Source: JACMLD01 sp044227095
GTDB lineage: Bacteria; Bacteroidota; Bacteroidia; Chitinophagales; Chitinophagaceae
DNA: 64,000 nt
Direction: 5' to 3'
Assembly (NCBI GenBank): GCA_044227095.1
Contig: JBGAFV010000001.1
Span: 4,464,001-4,528,000 of the forward strand
Position 1 is the first letter of the stretch. Each line of letters opens with the position of its first letter. Shown piece by piece: positions 50,974 through 59,717 of this stretch. The translations under genes and the position numbers were made by a program. Below the pieces are notes generated by a model, which was not told the origin of the DNA, did no database searches, and saw only the letters and a program-made list of their open reading frames with translations.

Positions 50974-52323
50974 ATGAATAAAAAAACTTACGAAGAGGCA
51001 CCCCTGCCGGGGGTGAGGGTATTGATTTTCGGTGCAGGCAAATCTGCCACCTGTTTAATTGACTATATAATTAAAGAAGCCGGCGCTAACAACTGGCAGG
51101 TAATTGTAGCAGATAATGATCTTGCATTGGCACAATCAAAAACAGGTAATGCCACTCATGCAAATGCTGTTTCTATTAATGTAGAAAATACAAAAGAAAG
51201 AAATGAACTGGTACAATCTGCAAGCATTGTTATATCGTTGCTCCCTCCTGCCCTGCATTTTCTTGTTGCACAGGATTGTGTACAGTTTAATAAAAACCTT
51301 TTAACTGCTTCTTATATTGATGACAATATCCGCACTCTTCAACCATTAATAGAAGAAAAGAAACTTCTGTTCCTTTGCGAAATGGGACTTGACCCCGGCA
51401 TTGACCATATGAGTGCTATGCAATTGATTCATACAATAAAAGATAAAGGCGCAACCATAACATCATTTACTTCTCACTGCGGTGGTCTTGTTGCCCCGGA
51501 AAGCGATAACAATCCCTGGCACTATAAAATAAGCTGGAACCCACGTAACGTAGTTATGGCGGGCAAATCCGGCGCCATTTTTCTTAATAACAATAGCATC
51601 GAGAAAATGCCTTATGAACTTTTATTTGATAAAAACAGGAAAACAAATATTCCCGGCATTGGAGAATTAAGCTGGTATCCAAACCGCGACTCATTGGCTT
51701 ATATAAAACTGTACGAAGTTGAACCTGCTTCAACGTTTATCCGCACCACGCTGCGTTATCCGGATTTTAACTATGGCTGGAAATACATCATAGACTTTGG
51801 CCTCACCCGTGAAGATGTGTTTTATGATACGGACAATATGAGCCTTCAAACTTTTTTCAACCTGCATTTTAATCAGGCAGGAATAAGCGGTACAATAAAA
51901 GACTTAATAAAAACAGATTTGCTTTTAAAGCAGCAGTTAGAATTTATTGGTCTTAATGATACAAGTACGCTCATTAATAAAGGCAAATGTTGCGCTATGG
52001 ATATTTTACAATTTGCGTTGGAGAAAAAACTTGTGCTAAAGACCCATGATAAAGACATGATTGTAATGCAGCATGAAATTGAATACAAACTTGGCAATAA
52101 AAAGCAATTGATAAAAAGCCATCTGATTGTGAAAGGCGATGATAACCTGAGGACAGCTATGGCAAAAACAGTGGGACTGCCATTGGGTATTGCCGCTAAA
52201 TTAATATTGGAAGGGAAGATAAAAGAAACAGGTTTGCACATACCTATTATACCATCAATATACGAACCGGTATTGCAGGAACTGCAACACCATGGCATAT
52301 CTTTCAAAGAAGAAACAACTTAA
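50974..52323 (+). CDS. Saccharopine dehydrogenase family protein
   Basis: 449 residues from ATG 50974; the frame upstream to 50944 adds ten non-conserved residues. Rossmann motif VRVLIFGAGKSATCLIDYI, then SIVISLLPPALHFLVA, the family's CEMGLDPGIDHMSAMQLI and FTSHCGGLVAPESDNNPWHYK, and a C-terminal saccharopine dehydrogenase domain. It resembles the glutamate-forming enzyme (LYS9/LKR-SDH half) that converts saccharopine to alpha-aminoadipate semialdehyde and glutamate. The PLP-synthase gene starts 10 bases after its stop, so the pair is an operon. No lysine-ketoglutarate reductase is visible here. Confidence 0.88.
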   Translation: MNKKTYEEAPLPGVRVLIFGAGKSATCLIDYIIKEAGANNWQVIVADNDLALAQSKTGNATHANAVSINVENTKERNELVQSASIVISLLPPALHFLVAQDCVQFNKNLLTASYIDDNIRTLQPLIEEKKLLFLCEMGLDPGIDHMSAMQLIHTIKDKGATITSFTSHCGGLVAPESDNNPWHYKISWNPRNVVMAGKSGAIFLNNNSIEKMPYELLFDKNRKTNIPGIGELSWYPNRDSLAYIKLYEVEPASTFIRTTLRYPDFNYGWKYIIDFGLTREDVFYDTDNMSLQTFFNLHFNQAGISGTIKDLIKTDLLLKQQLEFIGLNDTSTLINKGKCCAMDILQFALEKKLVLKTHDKDMIVMQHEIEYKLGNKKQLIKSHLIVKGDDNLRTAMAKTVGLPLGIAAKLILEGKIKETGLHIPIIPSIYEPVLQELQHHGISFKEETT

Positions 52324-52333
52324 AAGCGTTATA

Positions 52334-53272
52334 ATGGATACAGTAAATTTTAATAAAAATATTTTCAATGCAGTTGGAAATACACCATTGGTAAAACTGC
52401 AAAATATTGTACCCGAAAATTGCGCTGCAGTATACGTAAAACTGGAATACTACAATCCCACAGGATCATATAAAGATCGCATGGCACTTGCCATAATAGA
52501 AGAAGCTGAAAAAAGAGGCACACTAAAAAAAGGTATGACAGTTGTAGAATGTACCGGCGGAAGCACAGGTACATCACTTGCATTTGTATGCTCTGTAAAA
52601 GGCTATCGCTTTCGTGTAGTTTCTTCTGATGCTTTTGCAAAAGAAAAATTACAAAGCATGCGCCTTTTTGGCGCAGAACTGGAAATAGTAAAGAGCGACA
52701 ATGGAAAAATTACACCGGATCTCATTCCGGGTATGATGAAAAGAACCGAAGAAATAAATGCTGAAGGCAATGCGTACCTGACCAAACAATTTGAAAACAA
52801 TGATGCCATTAGTGGTTACAGCATGATAGGAAAAGAAATTGTTGAACAATTTAACGAACACATTGATGCATTCTGCGGTGCAGTAGGAACAGGTGGCATG
52901 CTATCTGGTGTTTCCAAAATATTAAAAACAAAAAATGCTGCTACAAAAATTATAGCGCTGGAACCTGAATCTGCACCACTTTTATCAAAGGGAGTAAAAG
53001 GCACTCATAAAATAGATGGTATCGGCGTTGGTTTTATATCGCCTATTCTTAGAGACGCCGTGTATGACGAAGTGCGGACTATTGAAGAAGCAGATGCAAG
53101 GGCAATGGCAAAAAAATTGGCTGCAGAAGAAGGCATATTTGCCGGAACATCCAGTGGATTAAATGTAGTTGCCGCTATTGAAATAGCAAAAGAGCTTGGG
53201 CCTGGCCATACGGTTGTTACTGTTTGCTGCGATTCTGGAATAAAATACCTTGCAGGTGGGTTATTTGATTGA
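52334..53272 (+). CDS. Cysteine synthase family PLP enzyme
   Basis: 312 residues from ATG 52334; upstream in-frame codons overlap the previous gene. Fold-type II PLP signatures: FNAVGNTPLVKLQNI, PTGSYKDRMAL with PLP Lys47, TGGSTGTSLAFVCS (asparagine-loop equivalent TGGSTG), GAVGTGGMLSGVSKIL and GIFAGTSSGLNVVAAI. Relatives are cysteine synthase, cystathionine beta-synthase and 2,3-diaminopropionate synthase. The coupling to a saccharopine dehydrogenase gene is not what a plain cysteine synthase would need, so the substrate is open. Confidence 0.9.
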   Translation: MDTVNFNKNIFNAVGNTPLVKLQNIVPENCAAVYVKLEYYNPTGSYKDRMALAIIEEAEKRGTLKKGMTVVECTGGSTGTSLAFVCSVKGYRFRVVSSDAFAKEKLQSMRLFGAELEIVKSDNGKITPDLIPGMMKRTEEINAEGNAYLTKQFENNDAISGYSMIGKEIVEQFNEHIDAFCGAVGTGGMLSGVSKILKTKNAATKIIALEPESAPLLSKGVKGTHKIDGIGVGFISPILRDAVYDEVRTIEEADARAMAKKLAAEEGIFAGTSSGLNVVAAIEIAKELGPGHTVVTVCCDSGIKYLAGGLFD

Positions 53273-53283
53273 TCTGCTACAAC

Positions 53284-53976
53284 TCATTTATACTGACCAA
53301 GTAAATTTATTAGTTCCTGAACGCCGGCAGTAGCAGGTTTCTCAATTGCAGTAAGATTAGCAATTGATGAAGTGTAAGGAATTGTTTTATCAATTATAAA
53401 CTTAGGGATACCATCTTTTGCATAGTTAATCAATCCTGCCGCCGGGTATACAGCAAGTGATGTACCCACCACTACAAAAATATCTGCATTCATAACAATA
53501 GATATGGCATCTTCAATCAACGGCACTGGTTCTTCAAACCAAACAATATGAGGACGCAGTTGTGCACCATCAGCAGCTTTATCGCCTAATAAAATAGCTG
53601 TTCTTATTTCTGTAATTAAATGAGGGTTTATCTCGCTACGCATTTTTATAATCTCACCATGCAGGTGAAGTATTGTAGAAGAACCGCCACGTTCATGCAA
53701 ATCATCTATGTTCTGCGTAATAATGTGAACGTTAAAATCTTTTTCCAATGAAGCCAATCCAGTATGTGCTGCATTAGGTTTTGCATCAAGCACATTCTTA
53801 CGACGTTCATTATAAAAGTTTAACACCAGTTTTGGATCTTTTCTCCACGCACGAGGCGTAGCCACATCTTCTACATTATACCCTTCCCACAAACCATCGC
53901 TATCACGAAATGTTTTTAACCCGCTTTCTGCGCTAATGCCTGCACCTGTTAGCACTACCAGTTTCTTTTTAGCCAT
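53284..53976 (-). CDS. Sir2-family NAD-dependent deacylase without cysteines
   Basis: 230 residues. NAD site GAGISAESGLKTFRD (11-25), QNID at 88-91, catalytic His106 in HLHGEI, and VGTSLAVYPAAGLI are all in place. The Tyr55-Arg58 pair (FYNERRK) matches the Y..R motif of class III sirtuins that remove succinyl or malonyl groups. The protein contains no cysteine, so the four-cysteine zinc site of CobB and other sirtuins is missing altogether. It removes acyl groups from lysines, using NAD. It is single, convergent with the PLP-synthase gene (11 bases between ends). Confidence 0.92.
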   Translation of the reverse strand: MAKKKLVVLTGAGISAESGLKTFRDSDGLWEGYNVEDVATPRAWRKDPKLVLNFYNERRKNVLDAKPNAAHTGLASLEKDFNVHIITQNIDDLHERGGSSTILHLHGEIIKMRSEINPHLITEIRTAILLGDKAADGAQLRPHIVWFEEPVPLIEDAISIVMNADIFVVVGTSLAVYPAAGLINYAKDGIPKFIIDKTIPYTSSIANLTAIEKPATAGVQELINLLGQYK

Positions 53977-54021
53977 AACTCAAAAATAATAAGAAATGAC
54001 TGATGGATGATTTTAAATAAT

Positions 54022-54939
54022 TTATGAAGCTGTAGATTTTTGGTTCTTTGATAAAATAATTTTTCGTTTAAGGAAAAACCATAGGATACCAACACCAAGC
54101 CATAACGGCCACAAAGAAACAATTGCAATGAACGCCTCGGCAAACCAATTTAAACCAGTCTTAAATGATTCAAACAATCTTGTCAAATAAGAAGGTGCAG
54201 GCTCGTTTATGATATTAGGGTTTAACACCTGGTAGAATGTTATATTAATTGTACTGAAGATTGCCGCATGACCGAGATAATCTATCCTCCCTGCAGCTGC
54301 TTCAATATTTTCCTGCATATCATTAATTTCGTTCTGAACCTGGAGTATTTCTTCCATGTTCTTGGCTTGTTTTAGTAAATCAAGATACCTGTCCCTGATT
54401 CTTTTTTTGGCTTCCATTCTTGATTTAGTATCCTGTATTTCTCCAGTAACATCAGTCGATTCAATTTTCTTTACAATAATTTTTTCATTTGAGGATACAA
54501 GTTGCCCCACAGCATTGTCGAACTGATCTACAGGAACTTTTATGGTTATAACATTTTCAATTTTGTATTCTGATTGATTTTGTTCTTCCTGTGCAACATA
54601 ACCGCCAAATTGTTTTACACCATTATGCAAAAAATCATTAAAAGTTTTATAATTCTTTACTTCTAGTGTAAGATTTCCTGTCTTGATGATTTTTTTATCC
54701 CAATCGACTTTTGTTTGTGCATTACCTTGTGATGATTTCTCCAGGGGTTTCTCGCTTTGAACAGGTGATAAAGTGTCCAATACACCGATTGCGGATTTAA
54801 ATTGTTCTTCTTGTTTGTAACTCTGAGTCTTTAACAGGGTAATGTCTTTATTTAGTATTTGTTCTTTTGATCCCTCTCTATTACAGGCAATAAAAATCAA
54901 TAGCAGCATTGCTGCCAACAGCTGGCTTAAAAATTTCAT
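54022..54939 (-). CDS. DUF4349 lipoprotein
   Basis: 305 residues. Lipobox-type signal SQLLAAMLLLIFIACNREGS, acylated at the Cys of IACN. The DUF4349 domain runs from about residue 78 (KKIIKTGNLTLEVKNYKTFN) through VITIKVPVDQFDNAV, a coiled coil (EIQDTKSRMEAKKRIRDRYL, EEILQVQNEINDMQENIEAA) and ends at the C-terminal membrane helix (AFIAIVSLWPLWLGVGILWF) with a basic tail. Role unknown; topology is outer or inner membrane with a periplasmic coiled coil. The gene lies 45 bases upstream of the sirtuin gene, so co-transcription is possible. Confidence 0.87.
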   Translation of the reverse strand: MKFLSQLLAAMLLLIFIACNREGSKEQILNKDITLLKTQSYKQEEQFKSAIGVLDTLSPVQSEKPLEKSSQGNAQTKVDWDKKIIKTGNLTLEVKNYKTFNDFLHNGVKQFGGYVAQEEQNQSEYKIENVITIKVPVDQFDNAVGQLVSSNEKIIVKKIESTDVTGEIQDTKSRMEAKKRIRDRYLDLLKQAKNMEEILQVQNEINDMQENIEAAAGRIDYLGHAAIFSTINITFYQVLNPNIINEPAPSYLTRLFESFKTGLNWFAEAFIAIVSLWPLWLGVGILWFFLKRKIILSKNQKSTAS

Positions 54940-55189
54940 GGCTTATTTTTTAGGTGTGTATGGTTCTTAGATGCAGGAAAAAATATTTTACACAGACAGA
55001 ATAAAATATTTTTATTATCTACTGGGGATTTGCCCGGCAAATACAAAGCATTTCCATGCTGCAAATGCAGTTGGCTATAATGCCCGCCTGGCAATCTTTT
55101 CATCAAACCAGGCCTTCGTTTATTCTTTCAACGTTGAAAAGGTAACCCGTGAATAAAAGTTAAATATTCATGCGTGAAAATCGTATAGA

Positions 55190-55362
55190 AGATTTTTAAC
55201 CACAGATAAACTGGGAAGCACAGTGTCACTTTTCTATAATTAAGACACAAGGTTTAACGAAACAAATTTTGTTAGCAACACTCTTAAGGCGATAAACGGA
55301 GCGTTTCTTCGAAACTGCTAAACTTGCAGCTAATAGCTAACAGCTTGTAGCAAACAACTTTA
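55190..55362. repeat. Repeat-filled spacer with heptad array reaching a stop codon
   Basis: The spacer 54940-55359 has no convincing gene. It holds AACCACAGATAAACTGGG then AAGCACAG near 55200, CTCTTAAGGCGATAAACGG near 55283 (compare 19603), and heptads AACTTGC, AGCTAAT, AGCTAAC, AGCTTGT, AGCAAAC, AACTTTA (55321-55362). The TAA stop of the next minus-strand gene (55360-55362) lies in the last unit. Confidence 0.8.
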
Positions 55363-56256
55363 CTTCTTTACATTCAAAAGATATGCCCATGCTTTTTCAA
55401 AACCGGGTTGCATCATAGACTCATGCGGATTAGAAGTGCTGACGTCTGTTACAAGAATGTGCTTGCTTGTAACAACGGCTTTATTGGGCTGCACTAGTAA
55501 TGTATCGGGAAGAGTTTCCCTCATTACTTTCATGCAATCGGCAAGTTGTTTATTATAATCATAAGGATCTTTCAGGTGCAAAAAAGCAAAATACTTTGAA
55601 ACAGGTGTTATACTTTTATCTGAAAGCCAGGGGGCCGGCGATTGGTACTTTGCGAGGTAATCTTGCGGTCCGGCAAATATTAATACCCTGTCTAACGGAA
55701 ATTTCTTTCCAAAATATGCAGCATGCCCCGCACCTTGTGAATGGCCAGCTACTGTAATCTTTGGCCATTGAATGTTTCCATTCTTTATATATTGCCCCCA
55801 ACCTTGCACAGGATAATTTTTAGCAAGGTAAACAAGTAACTTTTGAAACCGGTTGTAAATACTATTGGCACTATCTACATCTACCAGCGGACTTACCTGC
55901 TCACCAAAAATAATTTCCTGGCGAAAACGGTTAAAACAGGTTGTGTCTTCGCTATTACTGCAAACAGTAGTAATTACATTGTTTTTATAATCGAGGCTGA
56001 TAACATGATAACCAGCCGTTGCTGCAAAATTGAAAAAAGGAATATTGTGATCTGCACCTGCGCTGGTTCCTACAATCATTAACAGCAATTTGCCTTTTTG
56101 TTTTACAGCAGTATCCGTATAAGCAACATGCTCTTCGTGTACCTTAACAATACCAGCACCTGTTTGTGACGGATCTATTGCCAGGCGTTTTACCTGAGCA
56201 GAAAGATTATAGCAAATAAAACTACTGAACAAAAACGTTGTAATGATTGTCTTCAT
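55360..56256 (-). CDS. Exported alpha/beta hydrolase-like protein (BPSS1187 family)
   Basis: 298 residues with a signal peptide (KTIITTFLFSSFICYNLSAQ). An alpha/beta hydrolase fold is evident: LLLMIVGTSAGADHN, the nucleophile elbow VAGHSQGAGHAAYFG, VLIFAGPQDYL, and a C-terminal NPHESMMQPGFEKAW with the likely catalytic His. The pattern matches the BPSS1187 family, which has no proven substrate. Periplasmic. The start is 9 bases from the EVE gene end, so the EVE gene and this one form one minus-strand unit. Confidence 0.85.
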   Translation of the reverse strand: MKTIITTFLFSSFICYNLSAQVKRLAIDPSQTGAGIVKVHEEHVAYTDTAVKQKGKLLLMIVGTSAGADHNIPFFNFAATAGYHVISLDYKNNVITTVCSNSEDTTCFNRFRQEIIFGEQVSPLVDVDSANSIYNRFQKLLVYLAKNYPVQGWGQYIKNGNIQWPKITVAGHSQGAGHAAYFGKKFPLDRVLIFAGPQDYLAKYQSPAPWLSDKSITPVSKYFAFLHLKDPYDYNKQLADCMKVMRETLPDTLLVQPNKAVVTSKHILVTDVSTSNPHESMMQPGFEKAWAYLLNVKK

Positions 56257-56265
56257 GTTATAGGA

Positions 56266-56676
56266 TTATTTTTCACCTGCCATTTTCATTACAATATTCC
56301 ATTCTTCTTCTGTAACAGGTTGTACACTTAAACGGCCCAGTCTTACCAACGCCATATTTGCAAGGCGTTTATCTGCTTTAATAGCATCGCGGCTTACAGG
56401 GTTCTTTAATTTTTTAAACGCTTTTATATCTACAGCTACCCACTTATCTTCTGTGGTTGTAGGGTCCTGGTATGCTTCTTTTACCACTTTTGCAATGCCA
56501 ACGATATCAAGCCCTTCATTGCTATGATAAAATAAAACTTCTTCCCCTTTCTTCATTGCCCGCAGGTGAATACGTGCCGCATAATTGCGCACACCGCTCC
56601 ACACCGTTTGTTTGTCTTTTTCAAGTTGCTCCCAACTATACGCTGAAGGTTCAGATTTTACCAGCCAGTATGCCAT
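56266..56676 (-). CDS. EVE domain protein
   Basis: 136 residues from ATG 56676; the open frame to 56862 adds 62 residues that do not belong to the family. EVE (PUA-like) hallmarks: AYWLVKSEPSAYSWEQL at the N-terminus, WSGVRNYAARIHLRAMKKGE, EVLFYHSNEGLDIVGIAKV, and AYQDPTTTEDKWVAVDIKA. EVE domains bind modified nucleobases or RNA/DNA; thymocyte-nuclear-protein-1-like forms such as this are soluble and of undefined target. First gene of a pair with the alpha/beta hydrolase gene downstream. Confidence 0.92.
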   Translation of the reverse strand: MAYWLVKSEPSAYSWEQLEKDKQTVWSGVRNYAARIHLRAMKKGEEVLFYHSNEGLDIVGIAKVVKEAYQDPTTTEDKWVAVDIKAFKKLKNPVSRDAIKADKRLANMALVRLGRLSVQPVTEEEWNIVMKMAGEK

Positions 56677-56865
56677 ATGATTTGTTTTATGGATTAAATG
56701 TACAGATTTTTCATTGCTAAAATCAGTGGCATAGGCCCATAAAAAATATTCAAAACAGAAAATCCAACCTCGCATTGCTTTCGTAACTGCAATAGTTACC
56801 TGTAACAACCCTGCCCTACCCTGCCCGAAAAGAAAAAAATAATAAATCACTAAAAAAAACAAAAA

Positions 56866-57435
56866 ATGAAACGTGTAAAATTTTCAGGATTTTTTTTAAG
56901 CGCAATGCTTATTATCAGTTCACTAAATGCGCAGGATAAAATGGCGGACGAAAAAACAGTAATGGTAGGTGGTGCTGCTATGTATCCCAGTAAAAACATT
57001 ATAGAAAACGCAATGAATTCCAAAGATCACAAAACCCTGGTAGCGGCAGTTAAAGCAGCGGGCCTGGTTGAAACATTGCAAGGTGCCGGTCCTTTTACTG
57101 TATTTGCACCTACTGATGAGGCTTTTAACAAATTGCCAAAAGGCACAGTTGAAACCCTGGTAAAACCAGAAAACAAGGCAACACTAACAAAAATACTCAC
57201 GTATCATGTTATAGCTGGCAAATACGACGCAAAGGCAATTGCTGCCATGATTAAAGCAGGCAACGGCAAAGCAACGCTCAAAACTGTTAGCGGCGGTACA
57301 TTAACAGCCATGATGCATGGCGACAAACTTGTTTTAATGGATGAAAAAGGCGGCATGTCTGTTGTAACAATTAAGAATGTGTACCAGAGCAACGGTGTTA
57401 TACATGTTGTTGATACTGTATTAATGCCAAACTAA
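56866..57435 (+). CDS. Exported fasciclin (FAS1) domain protein
   Basis: 189 residues with a signal peptide (VKFSGFFLSAMLIISSLNAQ). One FAS1 domain covers about residues 45-188: TLVAAVKAAGLVETLQGAGP, FTVFAPTDEAFNKLPKG (H1), ILTYHVIAGKYDAKAI (with the conserved YH), and the C-terminal GVIHVVDTVLMP (H2). FAS1 proteins mediate adhesion at the cell surface or in the periplasm. The gene is divergent from the EVE gene and closed by its own terminator. Confidence 0.93.
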   Translation: MKRVKFSGFFLSAMLIISSLNAQDKMADEKTVMVGGAAMYPSKNIIENAMNSKDHKTLVAAVKAAGLVETLQGAGPFTVFAPTDEAFNKLPKGTVETLVKPENKATLTKILTYHVIAGKYDAKAIAAMIKAGNGKATLKTVSGGTLTAMMHGDKLVLMDEKGGMSVVTIKNVYQSNGVIHVVDTVLMPN

Positions 57436-57472
57436 TAAAGAAGGTTGGTGTATAGTGGGATTTTTCACACAC

Positions 57473-57503
57473 AGGCCTGCCCTTTCTACGGCGGGCCTTT
57501 TTA
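57473..57503 (+). terminator. Rho-independent terminator of the fasciclin gene
   Basis: AGGCCTGCC pairs with GGCGGGCCT (one G-T pair, loop of 8), followed by TTTTT. It lies about 40 bases after the stop at 57435. Confidence 0.88.
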
Positions 57504-57583
57504 TAAAATAAAATGAGTTTAAAATAAGAAGGTCAAAGACAAAATCCGGGGTTAATGCTTACATTCGCCTCAAATAAGTGAAA

Positions 57584-57838
57584 ATGGATTTGAACGCCCT
57601 GTTTATTAAAGCCGTAGCAGATAGTAAAGACCTGCCAGACCGTCCCAGCAATGACACTCTTTTACAACTCTATTCTTTTTACAAGCAGGCAACTGAAGGC
57701 GATGCCAATGGTGAAGCCCCATCTATGTTTGATTTTGTGGCAAAAGCAAAATATGAAGCTTGGTCGTCTTTAAAAGGCAAGCCAAAAGAAGGTGCCATGC
57801 AGGATTATATTAACCTTGTAGAAAAACTGAAAGCCTAG
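57584..57838 (+). CDS. Acyl-CoA-binding protein
   Basis: 84 residues from ATG 57584 (a GTG at 57578 would add two). The four-helix ACBP pattern is clear: FIKAVADSKDLPDRPSNDTL, LQLYSFYKQATEGDANG (acyl-CoA-contacting YxxYKQAT), FDFVAKAKYEAWSSLKGKP and a final helix. It binds medium- and long-chain acyl-CoA in the cytoplasm. Its TAG stop (57836-57838) overlaps the stop of the convergent glycosyltransferase gene in the four bases CTAG. Normal length for the family (about 86). Confidence 0.93.
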   Translation: MDLNALFIKAVADSKDLPDRPSNDTLLQLYSFYKQATEGDANGEAPSMFDFVAKAKYEAWSSLKGKPKEGAMQDYINLVEKLKA

Positions 57839-59004
57839 TCTTTTAATTTCTCGTTATAAAAATCGTCAAACATTTTAGCAACACCCGGGTAATTGTATTT
57901 TTCTTTTGCTGTTGCAGCTATTTTCTTTTTATCTATTACATTCCTGTTGTTCATAAACCATAATATTTTTTTGGCCAGTGCCTCAGGGTTTTCCCCCTCT
58001 ACAAAATAGCCATTAACGCCTTCGGTAATTGTTTCATGAAAAACCGGCAAGTCGCTTACAATTGCTGGCACGCCACAGGCATTAGCTTCAATTATTACAC
58101 AACCAAAAGTTTCATAGCGTGAATAAAGAATAAGCACGTCTGATTGTTGCACAAATTTGGCTAATTCTTTTTGGGGCACTTCACCATAAAAAATTACTTG
58201 ATCAGTCAACTTACAACTTTCTACCAATTGCTGTAATTTTTCTTTAGCTGGACCGAAAACTGAAAGTGAAAAATCAGGGTTTGATTTTCTTACAATTGCC
58301 AATGCTTCAATAATTGCTTCAGGATTTTTTTGATAATCCAGCCCGGAAATATGAATAAACCTGCTGGTCTTTTCTTCTGCTTTTACTGAAGGAGAAAAAA
58401 TATTGTCATCAACAACATTTGGAATGATAGTACACTTTACACTGTTCTGTATTGAATTGATTGCACTGGCAAGGTATTGACTAACCGTACTCATTCCTGC
58501 AGATTCATTTACTACCCTCTTCCACATAGATTTGAAAATGCTGCTCATGTTTTTAAATCCGGAAATAGGGGCAGGCAGATAACCTGTCCAGTGTTCAGAA
58601 ATTACAAATGGCACTTTGTATTTTCTTTTAAGCCACAAAGCCATTAATCCATTTTTGTTAACTACATGCACATGTGTGCAGGTAGGCAAAACTGATTCCT
58701 CAATATATTCTTTGATTGCATTTTTGTAAATACGATTATAATGCCTGGTTGAAAAAACCTTATCAAATAAAGAAATGGAGTATGAAGGGGAATAGTAGTA
58801 AATAATTTTTTCGTTCAAATTTGCATCCTGCACGGTTTCTGTAAAAATGTTTTTTGTAACCTTACCAGTTTTGTCTCTAATAACATGTATTACCTGTATT
58901 TTATTAAATAAAGAAACAGCCCTGGCATGGCGCTGTATAAAATCGCCGTCATAAGGCAATAATTTATTTGGATACCATGCGGGGAGCCATAATAAATTTT
59001 TCAT
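57835..59004 (-). CDS. Glycosyltransferase family 4
   Basis: 389 residues, GT-B fold. N-terminal LLWLPAWYPNKLLPYDGDF, then HVHVVNKNGLMALWLKRKY; the donor-binding half has SRFIHISGLDYQKNPEAIIEAL and the E-x7-E signature in YETFGCVIIEANACGVPAIV. It probably adds a sugar to a lipid-linked or surface glycan using a nucleotide-sugar. It is the last gene of a three-gene operon and begins with a 4-base ATGA overlap with the methyltransferase gene. Its stop overlaps the acyl-CoA-binding gene's stop. Confidence 0.92.
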   Translation of the reverse strand: MKNLLWLPAWYPNKLLPYDGDFIQRHARAVSLFNKIQVIHVIRDKTGKVTKNIFTETVQDANLNEKIIYYYSPSYSISLFDKVFSTRHYNRIYKNAIKEYIEESVLPTCTHVHVVNKNGLMALWLKRKYKVPFVISEHWTGYLPAPISGFKNMSSIFKSMWKRVVNESAGMSTVSQYLASAINSIQNSVKCTIIPNVVDDNIFSPSVKAEEKTSRFIHISGLDYQKNPEAIIEALAIVRKSNPDFSLSVFGPAKEKLQQLVESCKLTDQVIFYGEVPQKELAKFVQQSDVLILYSRYETFGCVIIEANACGVPAIVSDLPVFHETITEGVNGYFVEGENPEALAKKILWFMNNRNVIDKKKIAATAKEKYNYPGVAKMFDDFYNEKLKD

Positions 59005-59717
59005 TTGCTGGCATGTTTAGCAAGTATCATCATAGAATAAACGCCCCAGAGCTTTACACTTATATCTTTATTTATAGCGTAGGAAGTTTTACGCAACCCT
59101 TTTTTAATTTTTTGCTTTATAGATTTTTGCGGTTCCAAATCAAGCAGGGGCTTTGTGTATATCCAGTCCATTACTTTGTAACCGGTATCTTCAAGCATCC
59201 ACAATACCATTTCTTTTGAAAAATAATGTATGTGCCCCACGGCCTCTCTTTGCTGAAATAAAACATGCGGTTTAAGCAAAGTGCGGCAGCTTATATCCAA
59301 TGGAATATGAAAAATAAAATACTCCGATTTTTTATTCAGCTGTTCAAGAAATCCGTAATAATCTGATACATGCTCTACAACATCAATTGTAAGTAGCAGA
59401 TCTGTTTCTTTAATATCGTTATCTAAAAAATTGCGGTTGTAAAACGAAATGCGGTTATCCTTCAATTGACTGGCGAGATCAATAGCCTGGGGCGAAATAT
59501 CATACCCTTCCCATTTTTTTATTGTGGGGTACAAGTTGCATAATTGCTGAAGCAATGTACCTGAACCGCATCCCACATCCACTACTTTTTGAAAAGACAA
59601 GCTGTTCCTGTCAATCAATTCTTTTATCCATTGTACTTTCCATACAGCATCTGCAGCATCCCAGGTAGGATTCTTTTTAAAATATTCACCATCCTGGTAC
59701 ATTTCAGTTCGTTTCAT
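59001..59717 (-). CDS. Class I SAM-dependent methyltransferase
   Basis: 238 residues. SAM motif I is KVVDVGCGSGTLLQQLCNLY, preceded by a start typical of glycan-cluster methyltransferases (EMYQDGEYFKKNPTWDAADA), and followed by DLLLTIDVVEHVSDYYGFL and VGHIHYFSKEMVLWMLEDTG. It is similar to C-methyl or O-methyl transferases of polysaccharide clusters; its target is probably a sugar or lipid carrier made by the neighbouring genes. It overlaps the flippase by 14 bases upstream and the glycosyltransferase by 4 bases downstream. Confidence 0.9.
   Translation of the reverse strand: MKRTEMYQDGEYFKKNPTWDAADAVWKVQWIKELIDRNSLSFQKVVDVGCGSGTLLQQLCNLYPTIKKWEGYDISPQAIDLASQLKDNRISFYNRNFLDNDIKETDLLLTIDVVEHVSDYYGFLEQLNKKSEYFIFHIPLDISCRTLLKPHVLFQQREAVGHIHYFSKEMVLWMLEDTGYKVMDWIYTKPLLDLEPQKSIKQKIKKGLRKTSYAINKDISVKLWGVYSMMILAKHASK

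Noticed and set aside
54971..55156. 61-residue open frame in the spacer after the DUF4349 gene
   Set aside because: No signal, motif or codon bias; composition is like other translated spacer.
56677..56862. N-terminal extension of the EVE protein
   Set aside because: EVE family proteins begin at the AYWLVKSEP segment, right after the ATG at 56676.
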